Source: Ganoderma boninense (taxonomy: Eukaryota; Basidiomycota; Agaricomycetes; Polyporales; Polyporaceae). From it: DNA of 64,000 nucleotides. The stretch covers positions 1,116,001 to 1,180,000 of the forward strand of contig CM035305.1 in the NCBI GenBank assembly GCA_002900995.3, written 5' to 3'. The position numbers and the translations under genes were made by a program. Below the pieces are notes generated by a model that was not told the origin of the DNA, did no database searches, and saw nothing but the letters and a program-made list of their open reading frames with translations. Below are positions 23,290 through 35,909 of this stretch, piece by piece. The stretch's first letter is position 1. Each line of letters opens with the position of its first letter.

Positions 23290-23521
23290 GGGGCCGCTCT
23301 GTAGATTGGGTATAAAGCAGGAACGTCGAGGAGATGGTCGTGGTCGCTGTTCTAGTCCAAGCCAGAGGGCCTGCCTTCTTCGGGGAGCGGAAGCGGGCGG
23401 ACGGCCCGGTCTGGCGCCTCTTTGTTTTCGCTGTGTGGCGGAGACTGGCCAGCCGAGGGACTTTCCCCCATCGCCCCGCACAACCTACCTACTACCCCCC
23501 TCAGGCCCCATATCGAGCACC
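23290..23521. promoter_or_regulatory. Bidirectional promoter between DPH4 and the ING gene
   Basis: The region is 232 bases long. TATAAAG at 23311-23317 on the plus strand lies 205 bases before the ING start. No TATA box is evident for DPH4. Confidence 0.4.
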
Positions 23522-25220
23522 ATGTCTCGTCGACAACAGCACATCATGAACTACCCCGCCAGCTCCAGCTCCCCCGTCGACACGGCCCTCAGCCTCGCCT
23601 GTCTCTCCGAGTACGCACACACCCTCGACAGCCTCCCCATAGACCTCTCCCGCTCCTACGGCGACCTCCGCGAGCTCGACGCCGTGCTCTCCTCCTCGAT
23701 GGCACTGCTCACAGCGAAGATCAACGAGCTCATATCCATGATCGAGAACAAAGAAGGCACGAACGACGAACGCCTCTACCTCCTCGCCGAGATCTCGGAG
23801 GAAGCCTCGCGCCTCAAGCTCGGCGGCGAGGACAAGATCCGCGTCGCCTGCCACGCCGCCGACGGGCTCCGCGCACACCGCACCCACATGCGGGCCCTCC
23901 TCGACCGCATACCCGACACAACCTTCTCGAGGGCCGCCGAGCAGCTCGGGAGGAAGACCGTGTTCCCGCACGTCACCTCGAAGCACTTCTACCCCCCTGG
24001 CATGACTCGGCGAGGGCGGGCGCCGCAACCGGCGCGCGGCTGGCGCCAGTGCGAGCTATGGAGGGCTGTTGTTGAACGGTGCGGAGCCCAGTCCGGAAAA
24101 GAAGAAGAGGCGGGTTCAGAGGGACGACGACGACGACGATGTTACCCGGACGCCGAGCAAGAAGGAGCGTCTCGACGGTGCTCCCCCTCAGCGCCAGAGG
24201 AACGGGGCCAGGGCCAAGAAGTATGTATTCCTCCCTCATTTGAGCACCTTCGATCTCCCGATATCTGGAGTCGCGTCGTTGTTGCCTTTCTGCTGGGTGG
24301 ACTGCTCGTGCTCGTTGGGCGCTTGCCATGATCGACGTCGGACGCGCCTGTGGCGGCAGCGTGCAACGCTTCAGCGCATTGTTGTGCGACTCTCTCCCTT
24401 CCATCGTCTTGCCTGGATTGCCTTCTGTTCCATTTTCTTTCTACACCCTTGCACTTCTTTACACTGTCGTCTAACATCAATGCACCAGGGTCGCCGCAGA
24501 AAGGCCTCTGTCTCCTACAGGGTCTGTCGCCTCGGTGGCATCGCATCATCCGCAGGCCTTTGTCGCTCAAAACACGACCGCTGTGTCTCGCCAGGCCGCC
24601 AACGGCCGCGCAGGCAGCAATCCATCGACCAACAAACGCGCACAAGAGGCAGCAGCTCGCCGCGACGCATTCAGTGCCCAGCCTCCATCCACTAGCCACC
24701 CATCTCTACCCGCACCTTTCATGGCGAATCCGACAGGTGTCCTCCCAGAGCCGCAGAACGCTCGCGCTGTGAGTAATGGCATTGTGTCAGAGTGGCCCCA
24801 TGGCCAGCTAGAGGGCCCCGGGATGCCAGTCGCGCGCAACTTCCCGCAGGTCTCGCAGGAGGGGAACAACGACGGCACAGCGAGCGCGGGCGGCGAGCCC
24901 GACGGAGACGCGGAAGACAACCGGACGTACTGCTTCTGCGATGGGGTCAGCTACGGGGAGATGATCGGCTGTGATGACGAGGACTGCGAGCGCGAGTGGG
25001 TGAGTGCCGATCGCTCTCGTTGATCCTCCTCCTGCATGCGTCTCATGATGCCATCTGTGTCCAGTTCCACATCGCCTGTGTTGGCCTCACGGTGCCCCCG
25101 ACGGGTACGTGGTACTGCAGCAAGTGCCTCGAGCGGCGCCAGAACCAGAAGAAGTCCGGACGGGGCGGGAAGAAGAGGTCCGCTGGTGGGCGCTCCGCTG
25201 CTAGAAACCATGCTGCATGA
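23522..25220 (+). CDS. ING-family PHD-finger protein (chromatin reader)
   Basis: Exons 23522-24220, 24489-24999 and 25065-25220; 454 residues if one extra base is discounted. Residues ~15-110 form the ING N-terminal helical domain (EYAHTLDSLPIDLSRSYGDL and the following coiled-coil). Then comes a basic linker (PEKKKRRVQRDD, a nuclear signal), a Ser/Pro-rich part, and a C-terminal C4HC3 PHD finger: YCFCDGVSYGEMIGC, CEREW, then FHIACVGLTVPPTGTWYCSKC after the last intron. The YGEMIGC and W residues fit the H3K4me3-binding pocket of ING PHDs. Such proteins target histone acetylase or deacetylase complexes. The GGG at 24063-24065 appears to have one base too many, because the frame changes just before LLLNGAEPSPEKKKRR. 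The 268-nt second intron is long for this genome and could hide a small exon. Confidence 0.85.
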
Positions 25221-25752
25221 CGCGTGCGTGTCGTCGTGCCGTGCTCATCGTTATTCTTGGTGCGTGCGGCATTCATGTGAAGATGTCGAGGGATGTGCTG
25301 ATAGTCTTCCGTGCGTTAGTATACATGTGCTTATTAAAGTTACCTGGATCTGCCATCTGTATCACGTCTCGTGTACACTAGACCTCATCAATCGCTGCTC
25401 TCTTGATCCGTCTCGAGTTCATCTTAAGTTTGGTGTGTTCAGCAGGGACGCGATATGAGGCCGGTTTTTCATCGCTCTCCAAGGTCAAACAGAAGTGCAT
25501 ATCGCCCTCGCACGAATGCGTTCATGGGACAGAGAAGACGCGTCGGCACCTCTGCCGTGTTCGACGTATTGTTGTACAAAGCTCCAAGCCGGACACGTAG
25601 AACCGAATAGCCAACGATCGATCCTGGCTGCTCCCGCAACAGATGCTAATATAAACCGTAATACAAGTTGCTTTGTCCTTCTGTCCCTCTCGACAATACG
25701 TCATCTCCACGAGTGCCCCGCCATGTGAGTTTCCACTCTCTTTAGCTTGGAC
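25221..25752. other. Intergenic region with TATA box
   Basis: 3' region of the ING gene, then the promoter of the next gene. TATAAA at 25650-25655 is ~100 bases before the ATG at 25753. Confidence 0.4.
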
Positions 25753-27078
25753 ATGGCTTCACCACCGGTAACTGGCAGGCCTAAGGAACCCAAGTCGGAA
25801 CCGCTCTTCTGTTGCGGCGAGTTGCACAAGTCCGCCAACTACCACAAGCGAACCGTGCACCAGAAGTACACCAAGATATACTTCAAGCACTATCCTGACG
25901 CGAGCTTCCTCCTCAAACGCAACCCCAGTACCTGTTTGTTCCATTGCCCGCAGTGCGACAAGGCCTGGGCGATGGCCACACCCGTCCGGGTGAGTATATG
26001 CGCGCTCGTCTCGGGTTCAAGTTGACGTCATCTGGTTGATATGTTCGACGGCAGAATCACATATTCCAACGCTGTGAAGGTTACGTGAAGTATCGCTCTT
26101 CCGTCCCGGGGGTCAGAGAAGACCCATCGCTGGAACGCGACCAGCCCGCTCAAGTCAAGGGCGAAGAGGTCAACTGCACGGCTGCGATAGATGGAAAACC
26201 CGAGGACGCCGTGGAGGAAACCATAGACCCAAATGGTGCGTCACACCGACATCTCGCACTTTCGTCTGTCCAAACGGATTTCGATCACGGAAGGAGACGC
26301 GGCCTATGAGAGCCCTGTAGCCAGTTCCGTGCTCCCCACGCCCGACATTGCAAATGATTGCGGTCCAACGACAAATCGGAGAACGCCCAAGCCTCTGCCG
26401 CCGTCGCTGTCGCCGTCCACTCCTTCAAGCACTTCATCTAGTCCATGCCAGCGTGCGGCGACCGTGTCATCATCCTTTCCACTCCTTCGCCCAGCTCAGT
26501 GGTCCCCAGTCAGCATCACTACCGGGGCCGGGATGAATGCATCGACGCTCGACTCGCGGCCCAGTGCGCCTTCCCTTCCACCATCTCTAGCCGGCGATCT
26601 CTCCTCCTCCTCGTCTATGTTCTCGGTCCGGACGTGGCCTGACGACCAGCCGCCTGGGATGCCCGCATCCTCCGAGCCGAGGCTCAAGGTCAAGGTGGAG
26701 GGCGACTCGCACATGATAGAGATCGACTCTGCGCCTGCGTCTGGGCTGGCCTCCGGATCTGGGTCCGGTGTATCGTCCGGTGTATCGTCCGGCCCCCGCC
26801 TGCGTCGCGACGACATGGATCTGAGTCTCGACGACCGCCCGCCGTCCGCCGCGCGTGCGTTTCTGGATGGCCTTCGTCGCCCGCTTGGACATGCCGCGCG
26901 GCACCTGCACGCGCTGGGGGTCGTCTCTGAGGCTGATCTGGACTTGATCTGCACGATGCCGGACGCGTGGGACGAGCTGGGCGAGCTGCTCACGAGGAGC
27001 GGGGTGAGTGTCATCGAGTGGCTGATGGTGAAGGAGGCGTTCAAGGGGAGGGCGAGGCTGGTGTCCGCTGTGGTGTGA
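25753..27078 (+). CDS. Zinc-finger-like protein with a C-terminal helical module
   Basis: Exons 25753-25989, 26055-26235 and 26294-27078 join in frame to 400 residues. Residues ~15-85 hold two possible zinc sites: CC..LHKSANYHKRTVH, and CPQCDKAW with NHIFQRC across the first intron (C2H2/C2HC-like spacing). Then follow an acidic linker, a long Ser/Pro-rich low-complexity region, and a small repeat (SSGVSSG). The last 72 residues form a helical module beginning FLDGLRRPLGHAARHL and ending in GVSVIEWLMVKE. The same module pattern occurs twice in the gene at 39572-41900. The N terminus suggests a DNA- or protein-binding nuclear factor; I do not recognise a named family. Both introns have good borders. 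Confidence 0.72.
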
Positions 27079-29464
27079 AGTTTGGGCGAGCTAGAGACTA
27101 GAGGTTCTCGGTCTTCGATGTTGTTTGGTTGAATAGAGTCTACCAGTGGCGATTGGACGTTGACCTCGTTGAGGTGAGATGTGGTGGCAGTTGAGGTGTT
27201 TACTGCGTGGCGAAGCACGATTACACCGCTAGCAAGGGATGCAGTCTGTTAGAGATGACCAAATGTCTGCAACATGGACGATGGGAGCGGTGTAGGATGA
27301 GAGAAGTGGGTGAATGGTTAGTAAGGAGCCTGCGAAAGCTTACAGAGGTACCCGACTGAATATGAACCCGAGAAGCATCCCGTCGCATCCATTACTTAGC
27401 AACACCGCCATCCGAACGAAAAAGAAGTGAGGTGACGTACGGACCTCCCGAAAAAAGTCGGCAGCTATTAGTGTTTGAATAGTTTCTTCCTGCTAGCCAG
27501 GTTCGGCGCACGGGTACGTTGATGGGCCATGAGATCCACTGTTCACGGGGCACGTACGGGTAGCGAATGGTAACGACACGCTGTTGGGGAGATCATCCGC
27601 CTTGATTCATATCCAGACATCTTCTCAGTCATTTCCGAGGGTCCTCGAACCGCACTGCAACACCCCGAGGCTGGAGGGGGACGGAAGAGCTGTCAGTCAA
27701 GGTTCATGTCCTCCATTGCTGACTGACCGCCATATCCCGTGCCGTAACGATCTCCCATTGAAAGCCGGGGAGCGGCTGGACTGGCGAGGGAAAGATTACC
27801 AACCTGCTCGGAAGCGCTACTAATATTCAGGGACAATGTGTGAAGAACACAACGCCTCCTGGACGAGTTAGAGGGACACTGAGGCTCGTGGAGCTAAATG
27901 AAGAATGGCGCGGAGAGGCTGCCATGCGACAGGGAATGCTGTGAACGTGGTGGCGGTTACTTAACTTCCGTCAAGGAATGAAACGATTGGTCGCTCGTGG
28001 GTCTCCTCGCGGGTTGTCGCGAAGACTACAGTCTCACTGAGGATGTAAGCAGGCAGATGGCGAAGATGTTGTGTTGAGTAAGGACTCTCCAGCGACGGGA
28101 TCACAAATAAGTGTGCGGCATGCATGACCATTGACGAGTGCCTGCCCTAAGTCGATCAGAAATGCCCGTTGTGGCAGGGAATGCTGTGCATGTGGGCGCT
28201 ACGAGGGAGATCTGCACTGACACTGCTCAGACTCGCAGCTGGCGACTTCGACGATCTACTGCGATGTTTACCATGTCACCCTTCGTCATCTCCCTGGACT
28301 ACGATGCTTACCCCGCAGGAGGAACACTGGGTCTCGAGGACAATTCTGCCAACGATATCCAGCCTCTCATCAACGTCGGTCCCCATGACAGCCAGTTCTT
28401 CCCCAGGGTGCATAGCCGCGCGTGACCCTTGAACCGAGCTGCCAACTTGTGTCTCTCCGTCGTGGTGATGGCTCGAGGGTAATCTCTTGATCCTTACAAA
28501 GCCCCTGGACGCTTCCGGCTTCCTCGGGCAAACCTGAGGCCTACGATGTGAGTGCGGCAGGACCAAGAGCCGCGATTCGTCAGCGGAGAGCTTCCAACGG
28601 AGTGGAACATCAGCCATCATCTCTCGAGTGGGCGCATCTCTCGGCCCAAGTATGCACTGTGAGTATATCATATGTGGCCTTCCAAACGCCATCAACCCCT
28701 TTGTTCGGCAGTGCATTTGACAGAAACATCGTGAACAGGTAGTGTCCAACCCAACAGCCGCACTGGAAGGTCGGACCACCGTGCACGTTGCAAACATGGG
28801 CCGAGAAGCAAGCTTTCAATATTACTAGAACTTAGGTGGTCATCGGTGGCCGCATAGTGTGGTCGCCGTGCTCGGGAATTCTTCGAACCGAAGCCGAATC
28901 AGAAGCACACAAGTCGAGGATGGCCGTCGTCGATGTCCAACTATGTATTCGTCATCGCACCCATTGCATCGCCCGGGAGGCAACCATCCGCGAACAGCAA
29001 CCAGGATTGGCGCTCTGTCGTCGCCCACCGTGTCAGCGAACCTCTAGGCTCGTGCCTTGCATCCGTCCAACGAATTCATTGGTCGCTAGATGGTGTTCCA
29101 CATCCTGGCGGCATCGACGATCCAGTTCCCCGGTCCATAGGTGTGTGAATCGTAACCTGTTGTATCGGCGGTGATGGAACGGTGGCTTCTTGGCGCTGTC
29201 TTCAGGCTCTCTGGTTGGTTGACTTTCCGCGCCGGCCCCGGGGGTAGCGCAACTCGCTTTGGGAACATTTAAAAGGACCTCGCCGCCTCCGATGCAGCTC
29301 GCTTCCCCGTTCCCTTTCGGTCTTGTGCTCGTTCTTCTCCACTCGTCTCGGCTTCATTCTTTCCACCCAGCTGTGCTGGCCGACACGATCTTTATATCCG
29401 GCGACCTTTATTGCGACACTTCTTTAGGCCTCAGAGCTCGACCAGGCGTCCTTCTTGATTCAAA
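27079..29464. other. 2.4 kb region without a supported gene
   Basis: Only short open frames without motifs on either strand, no matching repeats and no RNA gene recognised. The last 200 bases form the promoter of the beta-propeller gene: TTTAAAAGG at about 29268-29276 may act as its TATA box, 190 bases before the ATG. Confidence 0.4.
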
Positions 29465-31107
29465 ATGTACTTCTCTGCAGCCGTTATCACCTCCGTGCTT
29501 GGGGTCTCCTCCCTTGTCTCGGCTCTTCCCATGCAAAGCAGGACAATCAAAGCACGCGCGAAGGGCACCAAGATGATGACCTCCCAGACCAAGCTCGATG
29601 CTGCTGGTGCGGCCTACTGTAAGTCGGCTTGTTCCAGAAGGGTGTATATTGTATGTATCTAAGGCTTCCGAAAGTCATCACCAACGAGGCCGACAAGAAC
29701 CTGGTCGTCGCGGCTAGCATTAACGCCGACGGCACATTGGTACGTACCGTTGAAATGGTAAAGTGGCCTTAACACAATACTGATCGGACTTTGCAGAACC
29801 TCGACAGGGCCGTGGTCACCCACGGCAGCGGGTCGCACGGAATCACCGACCCCAACGGCCCCGATGCCCTTTTCTCGCAGGGTGCCATCAAGGCCTCCGC
29901 CAAAGGGCAAGTCCTGGCCACGGTGAACGTAAGTCTCGCAGGTCGCTTGTTCACCCCAGACGCGCTCACCACATTCCTGTTCAGGCGGGATCGAACACCA
30001 TCTCGCTCTTCTCCATCAACCCCAAGGTCCCGACGGAAATCTCGCTGATCGGCAACCCCATCTCGTCCGGGGGCGAGTTCCCCATGTCGCTCGCGTTCAA
30101 CTCGGACGGCACGCGCCTCTGCACGCTCAACGGTGGCGCCGTGAACGGCGTCGCGTGCTTCGCGGTCGACAAGAAGAACGGCCTCAGCCCGATCGCGAAC
30201 TCGGTGCGCTCGCTCAGCCTCAACCAGACGACGCCCCCGACGGGCCCCGCGGGCTCCGCCTCGCACATCATTTTCAGCGAGGACGGCAAGCAGCTCATGG
30301 CGTCCGTCAAGGGCGTGCCCCCGACGCCCGGGTTCATCGCGCTGTTCGACGTCCAGAACGACGGGTCGCTCTCGTCGAAAGTCCAGAAGGTCGCGCCGCC
30401 CGGCGACGGGGCGCTGCCGTTCTCGATGACGCTCATCCCTGGACAGAACGCGGTGCTGTCGACGGACCCCGCGGTCGGCTTCGACGTGTTCGACCTGAGC
30501 GGGAACAGCTCGTCGGCGGTGAAGATCGACGGGCAGAGCGCGACGTGCTGGTCGAGCTTGAGCCAGAAGACGGGCAACTTCTACCTCACGGACATCGGCA
30601 CGTCGATCGTCACGGAGGTCAACGTCGACAAGAACCTTAAGGCCAAGATCGTTGCGGTACGTCTATTGGTTTGCTCTCTGAGATGGGACGCTCGTTGTTT
30701 ACGATTGTCGTGGCCGTTTTGCGCCTGCAGCAATACAACCAGACCAAGAACTCGGCGACGATCGACAACGACATCGCTACTATCAACGGAAAGGAGTGAG
30801 TGTACCCTGCTAGCCATTACGTGGTGGTCGCTCCTTGCTCATGCTCGCGCAATGCGATTTCAGCTTCCTCTACGTGCTTGCTCCCAACACCACGTCGATC
30901 GAGATCCTTTCCCTCGAGTCTGCCGGTAACGCGAAGCACATCAGCACCCTGGACATCTCCGGCCCCACCAAGGCTGCGGGCATCACCATCAGTACGTCCT
31001 CTGACTTCCTCTTCATGAAGATTGGGCGAGATGAGCCTGACCGTACTATAATATAAATCACAGACCGGAACAACCTCCAGGGCATGACCACCTTCGTCAC
31101 CCAGTGA
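29465..31107 (+). CDS. Secreted beta-propeller protein, lactonase-like
   Basis: Seven exons: 29465-29618, 29675-29739, 29797-29928, 29985-30656, 30731-30795, 30864-30991, 31064-31107; 1260 nt, 419 residues, no internal stop. Residues 1-20 are a signal peptide (MYFSAAVITSVLGVSSLVSA). The mature part is built of repeated blade-like stretches (NEADKNLVVAASINADGTL, NTISLFSINP, LAFNSDGTRLCTLNG, IIFSEDGKQLMASVKG, ETQ-free VDKNLKAKIV, FLYVLAP). These resemble the seven-bladed lactonase / 3-carboxymuconate cyclase family (PF10282-type). Members of this fold open lactones or simply bind ligands; no catalytic residue can be assigned here. N-glycosylation sequons are present (NQT, NSS, NTT). It probably acts outside the cell. 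Confidence 0.8.
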
Positions 31108-32100
31108 AGAGTCGCTTGATCATTCCCATTCCTCGGACAGTTCGTTTGGTCCATAGTCTGGGTTACTCGTTCCCTGCCGTTTCGGTTCTGGTTATCTGCG
31201 GACTCTGTAGTCTATTGAATTTCGCCCTGTCGCCACTGGTCTCGGATGTAGCTTTAGTTCGTACTACACACAAGTGGGGAAGTCACTTCGTTATCCTTTT
31301 CGTGTGCCTGCGTCGACGACCTTCCATATCCACCCCAGGCAGGCACATGGCCCAAGGTCAGCAGTGAGCACAACGAGAGGCCAAGTAACCCGAAGGCTGC
31401 CCTGGACGGCGTCCCGCCGCACCATGTCCAACTAGACAATAGACGGTGCGGGAAAATGCCATGCACTGACAACAAATAGACTTCTCGCTTGCGGACTATT
31501 CTATCAACCTGTCGGCTTACGTCTGACCCTACCGCGCGTTAAATGGAAGTCGTCGGGATTAATATTTACTTACTCGCCTCGAGAAGCGCTGATAGACAAT
31601 AGACATTCAACCTTCACAGGCGAGTCAAACTGTCAAAGATGGAGTGGTATCAAGGGCGTGTTGCGACACAATAACAAGTGGCTATGGATACATGTACCGT
31701 CTACAGATGCGTGTACGAGTACAGCAGTGGATGGATGGATGGAGAGCGTGAGCTGTATGAAGCATGATGTGCGAGAGATAATCGTATATGGAGTGGATGA
31801 TGCGGGAGTGGTAGATGAGGCATTAGGCGGGATTCGATGTATGGGGGAGTGTTGAGACCTTGTGAGAGACGTGTCCGAGGCATGTGGTGGTCATAGAAAC
31901 GGAGTAAAGGTGGTGGATCCTGGGAGAACGGGGCGGGAAACGCGACCTGTCACCGAGAGATCGTCGTGGCGGTGGTGGCGGAGGCGGACGGGCGAAGGGG
32001 GCATATGGTGCGAGACGCCTCGTCGCAGACGAAGACGGCTGAATGCACGTACCCATGTCCCCCGAATCGACCACGCTGTTGTTGAAACGTCGACGGACGT
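31108..32100. other. Intergenic region, nothing recognised
   Basis: Between convergent 3' ends. A short ATGGATGGATGGAG run (31729-31742) is the only simple repeat. No gene motif. Confidence 0.4.
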
Positions 32101-32316
32101 TTACTTCGACTTCTTCGTCGAAGTCTGGCCGGCGCGGGCCATGGCGATGGCCTGGCCCTGTGCGGCGTTGTGCGAGCTCGAGCTGAGCGCCGCAAACATG
32201 GAGTGGGTGTTGCGCGGGTCCTGCTGGAAGGATCCGAAGGCGTGCGGGGACGTGGGTCCGACGGGGAAGAAGCTCGCGATGGGCGAGGTGGGCGTCTGGG
32301 TGTAGTAGGACGACAT
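32101..32316 (-). CDS. Small 71-residue protein, unknown
   Basis: A single open frame, MSSYYTQTPTSPIASFF... to QTSTKKSK, starting at the ATG in GACATG context at 32316. It is rich in Ser, Thr, Pro and Ala, with a phenylalanine-containing middle (HAFGSFQQDPRNTHSMFAA) and a lysine end. There is no signal peptide or transmembrane helix. The composition is distinctly coding-like compared with the flanks, and the ~250 bases upstream are open on this strand, fitting a long 5' leader. Function unknown; it could be a small nuclear or cytosolic regulator. Confidence rests on codon pattern only. Confidence 0.5.
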   Translation of the reverse strand: MSSYYTQTPTSPIASFFPVGPTSPHAFGSFQQDPRNTHSMFAALSSSSHNAAQGQAIAMARAGQTSTKKSK

Positions 32317-33444
32317 GATGATGGTGGATGGTGCGAACGCGGGTCGTAAAGGGGGCTCGTGAAGTGCGCGGGGGCGGTGTGGATGTCTGGTCAACGAGGC
32401 TGGACAAGCGCGTCGCGTGTAGTCGTGAGGGGGGATGCAAGACGCGGAGCGTTGGCTCGTACGCGTTAGAGTGGAAGGACTCGTGAGAGTGAGTGGAGGG
32501 TGATTGGCGCGGTGTGGCCGAGGGGAGCTGCTGGGGTAGCGAAGCTGGGGTTGGAGAGGGCACCAGGCCGCAGTCTTTTATGCGAAGAGGGGGGAGCTAG
32601 CGGTATTTGAGCAATACAAGGCCTGCCTTTCCTGGCGTCCGCTCAGCGCGTCTGCGAATACAAGCACCCTGCCGAAACGGGCTGGCGGCACATGACACGC
32701 TCCTCCCAACTTGCCATTCCGGGCTCAAGGCAAATGGCGGAAATGGCCTCGCGTTGAGCAGCGCGAGAAAATCAGAGTTCGAACTTCGGAGTCGAAGAAG
32801 CATCGCGACGAGGTGGCGCAAGCAATGTCGGACCGCTGGAATACAAGCGGCCTCGCGCCGAGCTTGCCTGATTTGAGTCAAGGCTATCCTACGATCCGCC
32901 GTCAGTTGCCATACGCAGCCAGGACAGATGGGGCAACTCACCTACGTTGCACACATATGGACCAACAAGATGACTAGGTCTGAGGCTGCGGCATTATCTG
33001 GTGTTTCGGCGGAAGAACCATCACCCCTGCAGGGATGGGTGCATTTCTACTGCCTTGTATTCCTATGACGAATCGATACATCGTGAGGTGGACTCGACTG
33101 CTGTAGGGAACTGTAAGCGGTTGTGTACTATGCGGCATGGTATCACGATTAGCATCAGGGGGTTAGGGATATGTTGTATGGGACAGGATATGCAGTGAGC
33201 AGCGAACGAGGAATGATGGTGATGACGATGACGGAAATATTAACGACGGAGACCAAAAAGAAAATCGTGGCGAAGGAAAATGAAAGAATTGACAGGTAAG
33301 AAACAAACAGCCCAAAAGTGAGGAAATACAGCCCCACACATGTCCGGTGGTGCAAGCCTGCCTATGCGAGGCGGTGGGGATAGAGGCCTATGCGGCGCGA
33401 AGAGAGCAGGTGTCCATCGAGCATCAGGTCCGTGAAACTACTAC
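32317..33444. other. Intergenic region, nothing recognised
   Basis: 5' region of the small protein and 3' region of the TBC gene. Contains a GATGATGGTGATGACGATGA simple repeat near 33211-33231. No gene motif. Confidence 0.4.
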
Positions 33445-35909
33445 TCATAGCAACGCAGAGTTGTGCTCGCCCGAGGCGACTAGCCGACTCCAGTTTTGCC
33501 TCCATTGCGCCATGTCTGCTCGGATCTTCTTGTCACTCAGGACCTTCTCGATCCAGAGCATGAAGGCGTCCTCATCCTCCGGGACGAAGAATGACGATAA
33601 CAAAGACAGTACCGTCTCGAAGTTGGCCGACTCCGAGGTGATGTGATCTGCGGGTACGTTCCCAAGCTCATTAGAAGTAGATCCAAACGTGACAGCTAGA
33701 GCGCTCACCTCGATAGACCCAGACAATCGCGACCGCGACGACGACGAAAATGTCATGACCCTCCAGCAGGAATGCATCCCACAGCCGGAGTTGGGTCTGG
33801 AACGGCACGGAGTTGGCGAACAGGGTGATGTACCACTTGGTTGCGTAGGACGTTGTTGAGATCATGTGCTTCTTGAAAGCAGCGTAAATGGGAGGCAACA
33901 TCTGCTCCGTCAACCGCTCTTGGACGTAAATTGCCTCCAGGAGGCCGGGGAACCCAGGACTGAAGATGGAGTGCATGTTGTACGAGTCGTGCAACCGCAC
34001 TAATGACGCATAGGCGCGTTCCGGCTCGAAGTAGCACAGGAGCGTCGCAGCGAGCGGGCCCATTCCTTGGCAATAGCCGCAAGTCTCACACTTCAGGGAA
34101 AGCGAGTGCAGGACATGGAAGAGTGATCGTTGCCTGCGGCACAGAGTCAGCAGAGAATGGAAGTGTGACGCGGCAAGAAGACGAACCCATGCCCATATCG
34201 TGTCCGAAACATAACATTCCCGCTGATCGTGCGGGGCACGTCCAGGTCGATCTGTACGTCATAGGATGACGGCTTGTCGAGAGCTTCGCGGTACTCTGCC
34301 ATGAGCTGCCGGAGCTCCGCCTTGCCCGTCCGCGAGAATCTGCACATGAGGATCTCCCAGGCGGCGCTGCGCCAGCAGTCGGGGACACCCTTGTATATCC
34401 GCTCCCGGAATTTGTGGTCCTTCGAGGGCTTGACTGCCCAAAAGTCGACGTTGCCGCCCTCGTCCCGCGAAGCCGGGACAATCATGCGGCTCCATTTAGC
34501 GGTGCGCAAACCTTCCTTGATAGGCACTGGGCTCTCTGGCTGCCGTGGGAGCAGAGGCGGGCTCGCAGGGCCATTGGTGACCGCCGTGGCAAGGTGCGCG
34601 AGAGGGCGGTGGAGGGGCGCAGCGGGAAGGGCGATGAGACGGTCGTGCGAGGGCGTTGTGAAGAATCCATACCTACGTCAATGTCCGTGTCAACGCCAAG
34701 CACACACACAACCGAAGAACTGTTGGGACGATGCGCGCACCTGTCAAGGCTCTGCAGCAGCTGGACCTCCTGCGGGGTTAGCTCGCGCGATTTCTCTTGC
34801 TCATCGCCGAGGGCCAGCTGTGCCCGGATCTCGCTCGCGCGGCTGCCGCCGACGCGAGCACGCGTCCGCTCTACGCCCTCCTCGTATCCGTCGCCCTTGA
34901 CGCCGCACTGTTCGAGCTGCGCGTACGTGCTCCGGACGTGGAACGAGTCGGCGTCTTCCCCTTCGGAACGCACCACGGCGGAATGTTTACTTTCGGGCGT
35001 GCTGGCCGCGGAAGTCGAGCTTCGTGGGGACGACACGGGGGAGCGAAGGTCGCCTGTAGGAACGTGCAGGGATGGGCTCGGAGAAGGGGGAGAGGACAGG
35101 TGTAATGGTCGTTGCGGCGGGGTGGTCGGTGTTCCAGGGGTAGATGGAGGGGAGATCACAGGAGACAGTGGTGGCGTTTGGGGCAGGGACTTCGGCTCTG
35201 GGGACTGGGACTCATGGGGCAATGGATGAGGCTTACTGTCTCCATTCGACGTGGATGCTTTGTGGTTGCCGGAGGAGGAAGGTCGACTTCGAGGACCGGA
35301 GGGTCTGCGGAGCGACTCTGAGCCAAAGCTGCGCCGACCCGGTGCTCCGGCGTCACTTGCGCTTGTGCGAGCGGACGTTGGCCTGCTGCTGGCGTATGCT
35401 AGTTGCACGGAGCTGGCGGTGGAGACAACAGATATCCGAGGCTTGTCCACGACGCTGAGTCGCTTGCCCATGCTGGCACGTCGGAGGTCATAGGGGGCCG
35501 TGGTAGTGTCGTAGAACGCGCTGTCCTCCAGCGCAGCAGGGTCCTGCTCAAGAAAAGAATTCCGGTAGGTAGGCATTGAGTGGATAGGGTCGCTCCCTGC
35601 GATGTGGATCCCAAGGCCGTCCTTGAGGGTGCGACTCTTCGGGCGAGACTGAACGGCCTGGCTGACGGCAGATGCGGGTGCGGCAGACCAGCTGCTGGCG
35701 TCTTCTTCCTCGTACATGGAATAAATAGTTACAATGGTGGTTTCCGAAGAGCTGCGCTCGGGCTCAATAGACGAGCCCTCCGAGGAGGAATGGGTGAGCT
35801 CTGGGAGGGTGAGGGAGTGGTCGTCGAGAACAGGTCTGCGACCGGGCGAGTGTGGGGCTGGTGTGCTGATGGGGGTTGGTGGGACAACGACGTAGACCGG
35901 CGAGGACAT
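33445..35909 (-). CDS. TBC-domain Rab GTPase-activating protein
   Basis: Four exons: 35909-34741, 34672-34187, 34133-33709, 33647-33445; 2283 nt, 760 residues, no internal stop. The N-terminal ~380 residues are Ser/Pro-rich and likely disordered, ending in a short coiled stretch (ELTPQEVQLLQSLDR). The TBC domain fills the rest: FRERIYKGVPDCWRS (the R..KGIP..LR entry motif), IDLDVPRTISGN (arginine finger, IxxDxxRT), GYCQGMGPLAATLL (YxQ glutamine finger), then WDAFLLEG and the closing helices. The two fingers together stimulate GTP hydrolysis on a Rab, so this protein should switch off one step of vesicle traffic. The Rab partner cannot be told from sequence. The third intron splits the codon before GQRSLFHVLH. 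The start is the first ATG after an upstream stop-free stretch (MSSPVYVVVPPTP). Confidence 0.9.

Noticed and set aside
24221..24488. Possible extra exon in the long ING intron
   Set aside because: Open frames exist, but the direct join AAGAA/GGTCGCC keeps the frame, and the intervening sequence has no ING-like residues.
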